NCBI RefSeq assembly: GCF_000519325.1
Contig: NZ_KI912613.1
Span: 1,881,990-1,945,989, forward strand
Direction of reading: 5' to 3'
Length of the DNA stretch: 64,000 bases
From: Patulibacter minatonensis DSM 18081
GTDB taxonomy: Bacteria; Actinomycetota; Thermoleophilia; Solirubrobacterales; Solirubrobacteraceae
Shown here: positions 49,849 through 57,404 of the stretch, one piece after another
How the letters are laid out: every line of letters begins with the position of its first letter
Numbering within the stretch: position 1 is the first letter of the stretch
The notes under the pieces: model-generated
Seen by the model: only the letters and a program-made list of their open reading frames with translations
Told to the model about the DNA's origin: nothing
The model's database searches: none
Program-made: the position numbers and the translations under genes

Positions 49849-50613
49849 TCAGGCCGCGACGGCGGCCGACGGCGGGGCGACGTGGTCCGCCATCTTCTCG
49901 ATCGCGCCGCTGATGATCCGCGACACCTGCATCTGCGAGACGCCGATGCGGGTCGCGATCTCGCGCTGCAGCAGCTCGTCGTCGTAGCGCATGTCCAGCA
50001 CGTCGCGCTCGCGGTCGGTCAGCGCGGTCCGGGCGTCGGCGAGCGTCGCGACGTGCTCGACGTGGCGGTACCCGGGGTCGGTCGTGCCGTGGGTGTCCGC
50101 GACGTCGCGGGCCTCACCGGCGGGGGCGTCCAGCGACATCGCCCGGTACGCGCGCCCGGCACTGCGGGCCTCGCGGATCTCGGCGACGGGCACCGAGAGG
50201 ATCTCGGCGAGGTCGTCGTCGGTCGGCTCGCGGCCGCTGTCGGCGATCGCCGCGCTGCGGGCCGACTGGACCTTCGCGTCGAGCTCCTGCATCGAGCGCG
50301 GGACGTGGACGTCCCACGTGTGGTCGCGGAAGTGGCGCCGGATCTCCCCCGTGATGTTCGGCGCGGCGAACGACACGAACCGTCGCCCTGCCTCGAGATC
50401 GAAGCGGTCGATGGCCTTGACGAGGCCGACGGTGCCGGCCTGGACGAGATCCTCGAACTCCTCGCCGCGGCCCTGGTAGCGGCGGGCGAGCGAGCGGACG
50501 AGCGGGAGGCAGCGCTCCGCGAGCTCCTCGCGGGCCCGCATGTCGTCGTGCTCGTGGTAGCGGCGCAGCAGTGCCATGTCGACCTGTTCGCGCCTGGTTG
50601 CCTCTTGCAGCAT
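49849..50613 (-). CDS. RNA polymerase sigma factor, SigB/SigF/SigG group
   Basis: A 254-residue group-3 sigma factor. Region 2: ELAERCLPLVRSLARRYQGR, then EEFEDLVQAGTVGLVKAIDR and FVSFAAPNITGEIRRHFRDH. Region 3: VPRSMQELDAKVQSARSAAI. Region 4: LTDRERDVLDMRYDDELLQR, then EIATRIGVSQMQVSRIISGA. This is the general-stress or sporulation-type SigB/F/G family. No anti-sigma or anti-anti-sigma gene is adjacent, so control is from elsewhere. An inner ATG at 50577 is also possible. The convergent ferritin/H1-like gene would suit a general-stress regulon. Confidence 0.9.
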   Translation of the reverse strand: MLQEATRREQVDMALLRRYHEHDDMRAREELAERCLPLVRSLARRYQGRGEEFEDLVQAGTVGLVKAIDRFDLEAGRRFVSFAAPNITGEIRRHFRDHTWDVHVPRSMQELDAKVQSARSAAIADSGREPTDDDLAEILSVPVAEIREARSAGRAYRAMSLDAPAGEARDVADTHGTTDPGYRHVEHVATLADARTALTDRERDVLDMRYDDELLQREIATRIGVSQMQVSRIISGAIEKMADHVAPPSAAVAA

Positions 50614-50980
50614 GAATGCGTCCCGGATTCGGGGTGTTCATTCCGGAGGGCCGACGAGCGACGAGTCGGGACTCGAAGTGCGGGGAACCGTCCTGCTGTA
50701 TCTGCGGTGCGGAGGCAGCTGGGCCGAGCCCGTGCGACGTCGGAGAACGCGGTCCCGGGGGAGAGGGAGGGCGTTCCGGCGACGTCGCGGTGCACCTCCG
50801 CGTCGCATCCCTCCTCAACCCCGATCCTCCGGCGGGCAAACATCGGATGTCGCGAGTTCATCGCGGGAGGGACCTCCGACCGCCGCGATCCCCGTCGGCG
50901 CGGGGGGATCGCCCGCCGACCCCGGTGTCGTGTGCCTTGCGCACACCGAGGTCGCGGGTCGCGAGGTGCGGCGCCGGGCG
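50614..50980. other. Intergenic region between lipoprotein and sigma factor genes
   Basis: 367 bp without a supported gene. Near its right end are two small hairpins, GATCCCC (50887-50893) with GGGGATC (50904-50910) and GTGTGC (50930-50935) with GCACAC (50941-50946), which may terminate the lipoprotein transcript. No SigB-type GTTT/GGGTA promoter was found before the sigma gene. Confidence 0.4.
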
Positions 50981-51706
50981 CTACCCGGTGATGCAGGTCC
51001 GGATCTCGGCGGTGGCCTGCTCCCGGGGCGCCAGCGACGCCACGATCGTGCCGACGCGCAAGGTCTTCCCGAACTTCTTCGACGCGGTCTCGACGGCCTT
51101 CGCGACCCCCTCGTTGACCTCGAAGTCGATCGTCGTCATGAGGCCGCCCGGGTGGGCGATCACGACGCGGTCCACTTGGCCGGCCTCCTTGTCGCGCACG
51201 GCGACGCCCGCGGCCTTCAGGCACTGACGGACGGTCTCCGCCGTCGGCTGGTCGGCGGCGACGCGGCCGTTCCCGCCGGCGGCCGGCGCCTTCCCCGCCA
51301 TGCACCTGCGGATGAGGGCCTCGTCCTCCAGGGTGCCTGCGTCGAGGGCCGTCGTGACGAGGCCCTCGCGCACGACCTTGCCGTACTGCTCCGACACGGA
51401 CGCACGCAGCTCGGCCTGCTCCGCCGTCTTCGCGAACGAGATGACGGTCCGGCCGCTGCTCGTGTCGATGCCGATCGTCTGGTCGTCGTCCTCCAGGCCG
51501 CTCTGCCGCGTGGCCGGCACGCCGGACGCGTTCAGGCAGCGCAGCACGCCGTCGCGGGTCGGTGCGGCGGCGGTCGGCGTCGATCCGTCCGTGCCGGACC
51601 CGGCGTCCTTCTCGTCATCACCCCCTCCGCATCCGGCGAGGGCCGCGCAGCAGGCGACCACCGCGAGCATCGATGAACGTTGACGGTGTACGAGAAATCG
51701 GGGCAT
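50981..51706 (-). CDS. Lipoprotein with internally duplicated Cys-containing domain
   Basis: A 241-residue lipoprotein: signal SSMLAVVACCAALAGC with lipobox LAGC, then a Gly/Asp/Ser linker. The rest is two related units of about 95 residues. Unit 1 runs from VLRCLNASGVPATRQSG through LRASVSEQYGKVV to ALIRRCMAG, and unit 2 from VRQCLKAAGVAVRDKEAG through AVETASKKFGKTL to EIRTCITG. Each has one Cys near its start and one near its end, so each probably has its own disulfide. No family recognised. ATG 51706 is 6 nt after TAGGGT (51718-51713), the leaderless arrangement; it lies 94 bp from the tRNA-Ala gene. Confidence 0.75.
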   Translation of the reverse strand: MPRFLVHRQRSSMLAVVACCAALAGCGGGDDEKDAGSGTDGSTPTAAAPTRDGVLRCLNASGVPATRQSGLEDDDQTIGIDTSSGRTVISFAKTAEQAELRASVSEQYGKVVREGLVTTALDAGTLEDEALIRRCMAGKAPAAGGNGRVAADQPTAETVRQCLKAAGVAVRDKEAGQVDRVVIAHPGGLMTTIDFEVNEGVAKAVETASKKFGKTLRVGTIVASLAPREQATAEIRTCITG

Positions 51707-51799
51707 GACGGCACCCTAATGGCGCCTCCGCGCTCCATTCGACCGGGTCCGCACCCCGAACATGGCGAACCCGGCGCGACCGCTACCCTTGTCGCCCGA

Positions 51800-51872
51800 G
51801 GGGCCTTAGCTCAGTTGGTAGAGCACCTGCTTTGCAAGCAGGGGGTCGGGGGTTCGAATCCCCCAGGCTCCA
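51800..51872 (+). tRNA. tRNA-Ala (anticodon TGC)
   Basis: A complete 73-nt cloverleaf: acceptor GGGGCCT with AGGCTCC (one G-U pair), D-arm GCTCAGTTGGTAGAGC, anticodon stem CCTGC/GCAGG with loop TTTGCAA and anticodon TGC (51833-51835), T-arm GGGGGTTCGAATCCCCC, discriminator A. CCA is not encoded. TACCCT (51784-51789) may be its -10 box. The 3' half is the left attachment site of the island that follows. Confidence 0.96.
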
Positions 51873-51877
51873 CTGGA
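51831..51877 (+). repeat. attL: 47-bp direct repeat covering the tRNA-Ala 3' half
   Basis: Identical over 47 bp to 55672-55718. It begins in the anticodon loop and runs 5 bp past the tRNA end, the normal pattern for site-specific integration into a tRNA gene that leaves the tRNA intact. Confidence 0.93.
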
Positions 51878-52317
51878 GAACGACGGTTCACGGATCATCG
51901 GGTAGCACGGCCGGGTAGCAAACCCGCCCGACCGATGGGGTGCGGAATCGCCCTGAGCCGCGCGATCTCGCCGGCCCGAGCCATGGGGCGCCCTGAGCGC
52001 TAGGACCCGGCGCAGCAGGCTGATCAGGCACAGCTGGGGCGGGCGGGTCGGGCACTGGGCGAAGCTGATGGCAAGCCGGTCGTCAAGGCATCGCGTGGCA
52101 AGGTCGGGCGCGATCTTCGTTGTGGGTGCCGCCGCGCCCAGAGCGATCAAGATCTCAGCTGCTCTAAGGTGCGCGGGTGCGAAGTCCGTTCTCGGCGTCG
52201 GTCAACGAACTTGTGCACATGCGGTCGGCCTTGGCTATGAGCGCCCGACAGTGATACCCGCACCCGTGATGTTTGCGGCGTATGGGCTCCGTCCGTATCC
52301 AGCCTTAGGTTGAGTTG
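51878..52317. other. Left end of the island, no supported gene
   Basis: 440 bp between the tRNA and the first island gene. Open frames on both strands here have no recognisable product; I looked for the C-terminus of a tyrosine recombinase on either strand and could not identify one. TAGGTT (52306-52311) at the right end serves the DUF5343 gene. Confidence 0.5.
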
Positions 52318-52965
52318 GTGGCCCTTCCCACGGCGTACCTCACGAGCACCAAGAACCTCGATGGCATCTTGTCGGCCATCCAGACGGCACAGGCTCCGTC
52401 GCGCTTTACGTTGAGCTTCTTGGAGAACCTCGGATACAAAAGCAGCTCAGACCGCCTGATCATCAACGTCCTGAAGGCGGTCGGTTTTCTGAACGGTGAT
52501 GGCGTCCCGACCGATCGGTATTACCGCTTCCTCGACCAAACGGAAGCTCCAGTAGTCCTCGCGGAAGGACTCAAGGATGCCTACGCCGATCTGTTTCAGC
52601 TCAACCGCAACGCAAATGAGCTCGGGCGGTCTGAACTCAAGAACAAGTTGAAGACGCTTACTCAGGGGCAACACAGCGATTCGGTCTTGTCCAAGATGGC
52701 AGGCACCTTCACGGAACTTGCGAAGCGTGGAGACTTCAGTGTTACTCCTGCGACGAACTCCTCAGACGCGTCGGCCAATGGCTTCGACGAGGAGACGCCG
52801 GTGTCGGATCGCGTGCACGGCGCACCGCAGACCGCCGCGGCACCGCCCGCCGAACTGTCGCTTGGCGGCCTGGTCTACAGCATCCAGATCCATCTGCCCG
52901 AGTCGCGCGATCAAGCCGTCTACGACGCTTTGTTTCGCAGCTTGAAAACGCACCTTCTCCAGTGA
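52318..52965 (+). CDS. DUF5343-family protein, partner of a HEPN protein
   Basis: A 215-residue protein. The N-terminal 130 residues match the DUF5343 pattern: ALPTAYLTSTKNLDGILSAI, then APSRFTLSFLENLGYKSSSD, RLIINVLKAVGFLNGDGVPT and DRYYRFLDQ. This looks like winged-helix units often found with toxins or defence proteins. The last 70 residues are a linker plus a short domain (LGGLVYSIQIHLPESRDQAV then YDALFRSLKTHLL). GTG 52318 is chosen because TAGGTT ends 6 nt upstream; a TTG three bases earlier is possible. Its stop overlaps the start of the HEPN gene (GTGA), so the two proteins are made together. Codon use is less GC-rich than outside the island. Confidence 0.82.
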   Translation: MALPTAYLTSTKNLDGILSAIQTAQAPSRFTLSFLENLGYKSSSDRLIINVLKAVGFLNGDGVPTDRYYRFLDQTEAPVVLAEGLKDAYADLFQLNRNANELGRSELKNKLKTLTQGQHSDSVLSKMAGTFTELAKRGDFSVTPATNSSDASANGFDEETPVSDRVHGAPQTAAAPPAELSLGGLVYSIQIHLPESRDQAVYDALFRSLKTHLLQ

Positions 52966-53540
52966 GCTCAGTCGGCGACGCCTACCAGTTTGTGTTCCGA
53001 GGTCTGTTGACCGAGGAGGCCTTGGATCGAGCTGGACGACGAGCGCGTGATGTCACCGGGAGGCTCGACAGCGAGTACGCCGAGAAGCTCTCGCTGGACT
53101 TGCTGGACGAAGAGCTCGTCGCCGCCGCTCGCCGTATGGCAACGGTGTACACCGCCATAGCCGCCTTCGAGAACTCGGCGCGTGACCTCGTGGTCAGCAC
53201 AATGATCGAGTCCAAAGGCGAGCACTGGTGGGGCAGCGTGAAGGCTGACGTTCGCAACCGAGCGGAGGCCCGCATGGAAAACGAGGCCAAGCACAAGTTT
53301 CACGCTCAACGCGGGGACGCCCCGCTGAACTACACGGATCTCAAGGATCTCCTCAACATCATCCGCGCGAACTGGGACGCATTCGAGGCGTTCCTCCCCA
53401 GCCCCGACTGGACGTCGAGTGTCTTCGATGCGGTGGAACGTTCGCGCAACGTCATCATGCACAGCGGTCAACTCGGCCCGCGCGACGTCGAACGTGTGGG
53501 CATTCACCTTCGCGACTGGGTTACGCAGGTCGGGGCGTAA
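52962..53540 (+). CDS. Swt1-like HEPN-domain protein, possible RNase effector
   Basis: A 192-residue all-helical protein of the HEPN class. The diagnostic RNase motif Rx4H is seen in VERSRNVIMHSGQLG (R-N-x-x-x-H form) near residue 168. Upstream are LLDEELVAAARRMATVYTAI, AAFENSARDLVVSTMIESKG, then EHWWGSVKADVRNRAEARME, matching the Swt1-family HEPN layout. HEPN proteins act as metal-independent RNases in toxin-antitoxin and abortive-infection systems. It is translationally coupled to the DUF5343 protein, which may be its regulator or sensor. Function is inferred from fold and context only. Confidence 0.8.
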   Translation: MSSVGDAYQFVFRGLLTEEALDRAGRRARDVTGRLDSEYAEKLSLDLLDEELVAAARRMATVYTAIAAFENSARDLVVSTMIESKGEHWWGSVKADVRNRAEARMENEAKHKFHAQRGDAPLNYTDLKDLLNIIRANWDAFEAFLPSPDWTSSVFDAVERSRNVIMHSGQLGPRDVERVGIHLRDWVTQVGA

Positions 53541-53691
53541 CGCGGACCGGCCGTGGCCGAGCGGTATCGGCGGTTGTGTCGGCTGGGAGCGCCGTCGCAT
53601 CCAGGCTGACACGAGCGGCGCTCGGCGCTGGAGCGCGCGTCATCGAGACCGGAAATAGGCAAAGCGCCGGACCGCTGGTAGTTTCGTGTAA

Positions 53692-54822
53692 ATGCCGTCT
53701 TCCGCTCCAGGCAGAACGGGAGTGTTTCGCGAAACATCGAAACCGACCGACCCGGCCGAGATTCTTCGCATGGGGATCGATGCCCTGAAGGAGCGACTCC
53801 CTCCGGGCTGGGCGCTCTCGGTTCGCCAACGGGGTTCGAGGCGTGGCGATGTCAGCGTCGACGACGTGCTCGATCTCGATGGACCGGGTGGTGCTCGCGC
53901 GACGTTCGCGGTCCAGGTGAAGGGCCTCGCGACCACGCGAGACGTCCTCGGCGTGCTCGATCAGCTGCGGCGATCGATGCAAGTTGGTGACTTTACGACG
54001 GAGTCGCTCTCGCCCTTGATCATCGCCCGCTACCTCGCCCCGGAGACCCGCGAGCGCATCATCGCCGAGGGGGCCGGGTACGCCGACGCGACGGGGAACG
54101 TCTACCTGGCGCTAGAGCGGCCGGCGATCTTCCTGCGGGATCGCGGTGCTGATGCTGATCCGTGGCGTGGTCCGGGGCGGCCGCGGGGGACGCTCAAGGG
54201 GCAGCCGGCGGCGCGGGTCGTGCGCGCGCTGGCGGACTTCGCTCCCCCGTACTCGGTGCCGGACTTGGCGGACCGCGCCGGCGCCTCGCGGGGGGCGACG
54301 TACCGCGTGGTCGAGTTCTTGGAGGGCGAAGCGCTCCTCGATCGTGAGCGGTACGGGCCGATCTCCGCGGTCCGGTGGCGGGCGGTGCTGGAACGCTGGA
54401 GCCAGGACTACGGTGTCGCGGCCACCAACGCGGTCCGGACGTTCCTCGAGCCCCGCGGTCTGTCGGCGCTGACCGAGAAGCTGAGGGCGAACCCCGAGCT
54501 CGCCTACGTCCTGACCGGCACCCTCGCCGCGGAGCGCCTGGCGTCCTACGCGCCGGCGCGACTCGCCACGCTCTACGTCCGCGACACCGCGGAGGTGGCC
54601 GACGCGCTCGGGCTGCGCGAGGTCGAGGGTGGCGGGAACGTCGCGCTGGCGTCCGCTGCCTTCGATGTCGTGTTCGATCGCGCGGAGAACGTCGACGGGC
54701 TCCGGATGGCGGCAGCGAGTCAGGTCGCGGTCGACCTGCTCACCGGTCCGGGTCGGAACCCGGGCGAGGCGGTCGCGCTGCTCGACTGGATGGAGGGCAA
54801 CGAGGATGCCTGGCGGCGCTGA
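53692..54822 (+). CDS. AbiEi-family antitoxin (type IV toxin-antitoxin)
   Basis: A 376-residue antitoxin-type regulator. It matches long actinobacterial AbiEi proteins: LSPLIIARYLAPETRERIIA, GYADATGNVYLALERPAIFL, then the winged HTH RVVRALADFAPPYSVPDLAD with RAGASRGATYRVVEFLEGEA, and a C-terminal domain (NAVRTFLEPRGLSALTEKLR). AbiEi binds the operon promoter and blocks the toxin. The first 120 residues (WALSVRQRGSRRGDVSVDDV) are an extra N-terminal domain. ATG 53692 is 7 nt after TAGTTT (53679-53684). The end overlaps the toxin gene by 17 bp. Confidence 0.85.
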   Translation: MPSSAPGRTGVFRETSKPTDPAEILRMGIDALKERLPPGWALSVRQRGSRRGDVSVDDVLDLDGPGGARATFAVQVKGLATTRDVLGVLDQLRRSMQVGDFTTESLSPLIIARYLAPETRERIIAEGAGYADATGNVYLALERPAIFLRDRGADADPWRGPGRPRGTLKGQPAARVVRALADFAPPYSVPDLADRAGASRGATYRVVEFLEGEALLDRERYGPISAVRWRAVLERWSQDYGVAATNAVRTFLEPRGLSALTEKLRANPELAYVLTGTLAAERLASYAPARLATLYVRDTAEVADALGLREVEGGGNVALASAAFDVVFDRAENVDGLRMAAASQVAVDLLTGPGRNPGEAVALLDWMEGNEDAWRR

Positions 54823-55636
54823 CCTGCTCGTCGCCGCGCGGACGGTGCTCCTCGACGCACTGGAGGCGCTGGCGGACCATCGGGAGGCGCTCGTGCTCGT
54901 CGGCGCGCAGGCGGTCTACCTCCACACCGGCGACGCACCGGTCGCGCTCGCCGAGGCGACGAAGGACAGCGACCTCGCGATCGATCCCCGCATCCTGGAC
55001 GACGAGCCGCTGCTCGACCGCGTCATGCGCAGCGCCGGGTTCCATCTCGACGTCAGCCGTCCGCAGCCGGGCAGCTGGCTCTCGCGCTCGGGGGTCCCGG
55101 TGGACCTGATGGTCCCGGAGGCCCTCGCCGGCCCCGGGAAGCGCGGTCGGCGTGGCGCGCGGATCCCGCCGCACGACAACGCCGCGACGCGCCGTACGCC
55201 GGGACTCGAGGCGGCGGTCGTCGACCATGCACCCATGACCGTGACGGCGCTCGACCCGTCCGACGTCCGGTCGATCGAGGTCGCGGTCGCGGGCCCGGCG
55301 GCACTCCTGGTCTCCAAGCTGCACAAGCTCGCCGAGCGCGTCGACGACCCGGGTCGGCTCGTGGACAAGGACGCGCACGACGTCTATCGGCTGCTGGTCG
55401 CGACGGATACCGCGAGTCTCGCTGTCACGCTCGCGAATCTGATCGCGGACGAACTCGCCGGGTCCGTTACGTCCGCCGCCGTCGAGCACCTCGCCGAATT
55501 CTTCGGTCGGCCCGACGCGCTCGGCGCGACGATGGCCGGCCGGGCTGAGGAACTCGTCGGCGATCCAGCGGTCGTCGCCGCGGCGGTTGCGCTCCTCGCG
55601 GACGACGTCCTCGCCGCACTTGAGCGGTCGAGATAG
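54806..55636 (+). CDS. AbiEii-like nucleotidyltransferase toxin
   Basis: A 276-residue protein of the AbiEii/nucleotidyltransferase superfamily. The first acidic motif is ALVLVGAQAVYLHTGD followed by EATKDSDLAIDPR (the D-x-D), and the third acidic residue is probably in SGVPVDLMVPEAL. A helical C-terminal half follows (LLVSKLHKLAERVDDPGRLV, DKDAHDVYRLL), with the KxxKD pattern of the family. AbiEii toxins transfer nucleotides to targets such as tRNA and halt growth during phage infection. It overlaps the antitoxin gene by 17 bp, which ensures coupled expression. It ends 35 bp before attR. Confidence 0.85.
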   Translation: MPGGADLLVAARTVLLDALEALADHREALVLVGAQAVYLHTGDAPVALAEATKDSDLAIDPRILDDEPLLDRVMRSAGFHLDVSRPQPGSWLSRSGVPVDLMVPEALAGPGKRGRRGARIPPHDNAATRRTPGLEAAVVDHAPMTVTALDPSDVRSIEVAVAGPAALLVSKLHKLAERVDDPGRLVDKDAHDVYRLLVATDTASLAVTLANLIADELAGSVTSAAVEHLAEFFGRPDALGATMAGRAEELVGDPAVVAAAVALLADDVLAALERSR

Positions 55637-55671
55637 CGAGCTCAACTCGTCGGAAACCGGCAAACCACCTG

Positions 55672-55718
55672 TTTGCAAGCAGGGGGTCGGGGGTTCGAAT
55701 CCCCCAGGCTCCACTGGA
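55672..55718 (+). repeat. attR: second 47-bp copy of the tRNA-Ala 3' half
   Basis: Exact copy of 51831-51877. The bases before it do not continue the tRNA, so this is not a second tRNA gene but the right boundary of the island. Confidence 0.93.
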
Positions 55719-55823
55719 AGTTTGTCGTTCAGGAACGGCGCGGGCGCCACTCCCGGGCGCAGAGGTCCCGGTCCTCGAGGCCGTCGGTCCCGAAGCGCTC
55801 CGGGGGCGTCTCGCCCGCGCGGG

Positions 55824-56420
55824 TCAGCCGACCCGAGTGCCGTCGGGTGCGGTGCCGCGGAGCACGCCGTCCGACGAGACGAAGGCGTCCTGGACGGCGT
55901 CGAGGAACGCGTCGGACTCGGGCGTGCCCTGCAACGCGCGACTGATCAGGATCGCACCGACCATGGCGCTCACCCGCACCATCGCCAGGTCGCGGCTCGT
56001 GTCGTCGAGGGTGGCGAGGCCGGCGACGTACGCCTCGACCTGCGCCCGGTAGGCGTCGCGGGCCCGGGTGTCGGCGTGCGTGACCTCCGCGCTGAGTGCC
56101 GGCAGGCCGCAGCCGCCGCCAACGTCGTCGCGGTGCTCCGCCGAGACGTAGGCCCGCGCGACCGCGGCGAGCGGGTCGTCGGTGCCGTCCACGACGCCCT
56201 CCATGCGCGTCCTGGTCTCGGCCATGACGCGCTCGACGGCCTCGCCCATCAGCTCGTCGCGGGAGCCGAACTGCTTGTAGAAGCCGCCGTGCGTCAGGCC
56301 GACCTCCCGCATCAGCTCCGCGATCGCGGGCCGCTCCAGGCCCTGCTCCCGGATCCGCCGCGCGGTCGCGGCGACGATCCGCTCCCGGTTCTCGGCCTTC
56401 TGCGCCTGCGTGTGGCCCAT
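55824..56420 (-). CDS. TetR-family transcriptional repressor
   Basis: A 198-residue TetR protein. N-terminal HTH: ENRERIVAATARRIREQGLE, then AIAELMREVGLTHGGFYKQF and GSRDELMGEAVERV; this GGFYKQF form is common in AcrR/YxaF-type repressors. The effector domain includes GGCGLPALSAEV. ATG 56420 lies 8 nt after TATCAT (56434-56429), which forms part of one arm of the palindrome next to it, so autorepression is likely. The divergent SDR gene is the probable target. Confidence 0.9.
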   Translation of the reverse strand: MGHTQAQKAENRERIVAATARRIREQGLERPAIAELMREVGLTHGGFYKQFGSRDELMGEAVERVMAETRTRMEGVVDGTDDPLAAVARAYVSAEHRDDVGGGCGLPALSAEVTHADTRARDAYRAQVEAYVAGLATLDDTSRDLAMVRVSAMVGAILISRALQGTPESDAFLDAVQDAFVSSDGVLRGTAPDGTRVG

Positions 56421-56425
56421 GGTTC

Positions 56426-56472
56426 TGGATGATACACGCCATCCTCCGTGTTAGGATGTCGATCATCATCCA
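56426..56472. promoter_or_regulatory. Nested palindromic TetR operator
   Basis: Two inverted repeats share one centre at 56449: outer arms TGGATGAT (56426-56433) and ATCATCCA (56465-56472), inner arms CATCCT (56440-56445) and AGGATG (56453-56458). The minus-strand -10 TATCAT of the TetR gene overlaps the outer left arm, and TAGGAT (56452-56457) may be a plus-strand -10. A pair of TetR dimers could occupy this site. Confidence 0.75.
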
Positions 56473-56551
56473 CATCGCCGGGCGGTGCGATCGCCGGACG
56501 CGTACGACTGCGCGCCGGCGGCACGGCCCGGGAAGACCGAAGGAGCAGGCA

Positions 56552-57379
56552 ATGCGCAAGAACGTCCTCGTCACGGGCGCCAGCAGCGGTATCGGCCGGG
56601 CGACGGCACTCCGGCTGGCGGCCGAGGGGCACACGGTCTTCGCGGCCGCCCGGCGGACCGACCGCCTCGAGGCGCTCGCCGCGGAGACGCCGGGGACGAT
56701 CGTGCCCGTGCAGCTCGACGTGACCGATCCCGACGCCGTCCGCGGTGCCGTCGCGGCCGTCGCCGAACGCGCCCCGGCGGGGCTCGACGTCCTGGTCAAC
56801 AACGCGGGCTACGCCCTCACGGGCCCCGTGGAGACGCTCGAGACCGACGCCGTCCGCGCGGTCTTCGAGACCAACGTGGTCGGGCTCTTCGACGTGACCC
56901 GCGCGTTCCTGCCGCAGATGCGGGCGAACCGCCGGGGACGGATCGTCAACGTCAGCTCGATGCTGGGGCGGATGACGGTGCCCGGCAGCGGCGTCTACGG
57001 CGGCACGAAGTACGCGGTCGAGGCGATGTCCGACGCCCTGCGGATGGAGGTCCGCTCGTTCGGGATCGACGTCGTCGTCGTCGAGCCGGGCTTCGTCGAC
57101 ACCGAGATCGACACGACCAGCGCGATGATCGCCCACGACGGCGCGATCGCCGACTACGCGGAGCTCGAGCGCGACATGACCGCCTACCTCGCCGCGCAGG
57201 TCAAGGCCGGCGCGACCGCGGAGGCCGTCGCCGCGACGCTGGTGCACGCCTCCACGGTGCGCAATCCGAAGCCCCGGTACGTCGCCCCGGCCAAGAACGC
57301 GATCGTGCTGAAGGTCCTGACGACGCTGCCGACCCGTCTGGCCGACCGGCTCAAGCTGCAGACGGTCCGCTCGAGCTGA
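56552..57379 (+). CDS. Short-chain dehydrogenase/reductase
   Basis: A 275-residue classical SDR. It has KNVLVTGASSGIGRATALRL (cofactor site), AARRTDRLEAL (basic residues favour NADPH), LVNNAGYALTGPVE (NNAG), IVNVSSMLGRMTV (catalytic Ser) and YGGTKYAVEAMSDALRMEV (YxxxK). The substrate is unknown. ATG 56552 has an excellent AAGGAG 7 nt upstream; a longer frame upstream would read through the operator. Controlled by the divergent TetR gene. Confidence 0.92.
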   Translation: MRKNVLVTGASSGIGRATALRLAAEGHTVFAAARRTDRLEALAAETPGTIVPVQLDVTDPDAVRGAVAAVAERAPAGLDVLVNNAGYALTGPVETLETDAVRAVFETNVVGLFDVTRAFLPQMRANRRGRIVNVSSMLGRMTVPGSGVYGGTKYAVEAMSDALRMEVRSFGIDVVVVEPGFVDTEIDTTSAMIAHDGAIADYAELERDMTAYLAAQVKAGATAEAVAATLVHASTVRNPKPRYVAPAKNAIVLKVLTTLPTRLADRLKLQTVRSS

Positions 57380-57404
57380 CCGACGTGGTGCCGGCACGCG
57401 TCTT

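Larger units (their letters stand above)
51831..55718. mobile_element. tRNA-Ala-integrated genomic island carrying defence-type genes
   Basis: A 3.9-kb segment bounded by exact 47-bp direct repeats of the tRNA-Ala 3' half. Its left part has clearly lower GC (one counted 60-nt stretch, 52381-52440, has 33 G/C) than the surrounding DNA. It holds two gene pairs, DUF5343 + HEPN and AbiEi + AbiEii. No integrase, transposase or replication gene was recognised, so it is either a stripped remnant or a non-autonomous element mobilised by an integrase encoded elsewhere. Confidence 0.88.

Noticed and set aside
51806..52150. A 114-codon minus-strand frame ending inside the tRNA
   Set aside because: Its end (GIRTPDPLLAK) is the well-known antisense translation of a tRNA; no independent support.
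51878..52317. A truncated integrase at the island's left end
   Set aside because: I looked for a tyrosine-recombinase C-terminus on both strands next to the tRNA and found no R..H..Y pattern that I could support.
55672..55718. A possible second tRNA gene
   Set aside because: Only the 3' half is present; the upstream bases cannot form the acceptor or D-arm. It is the attR copy.
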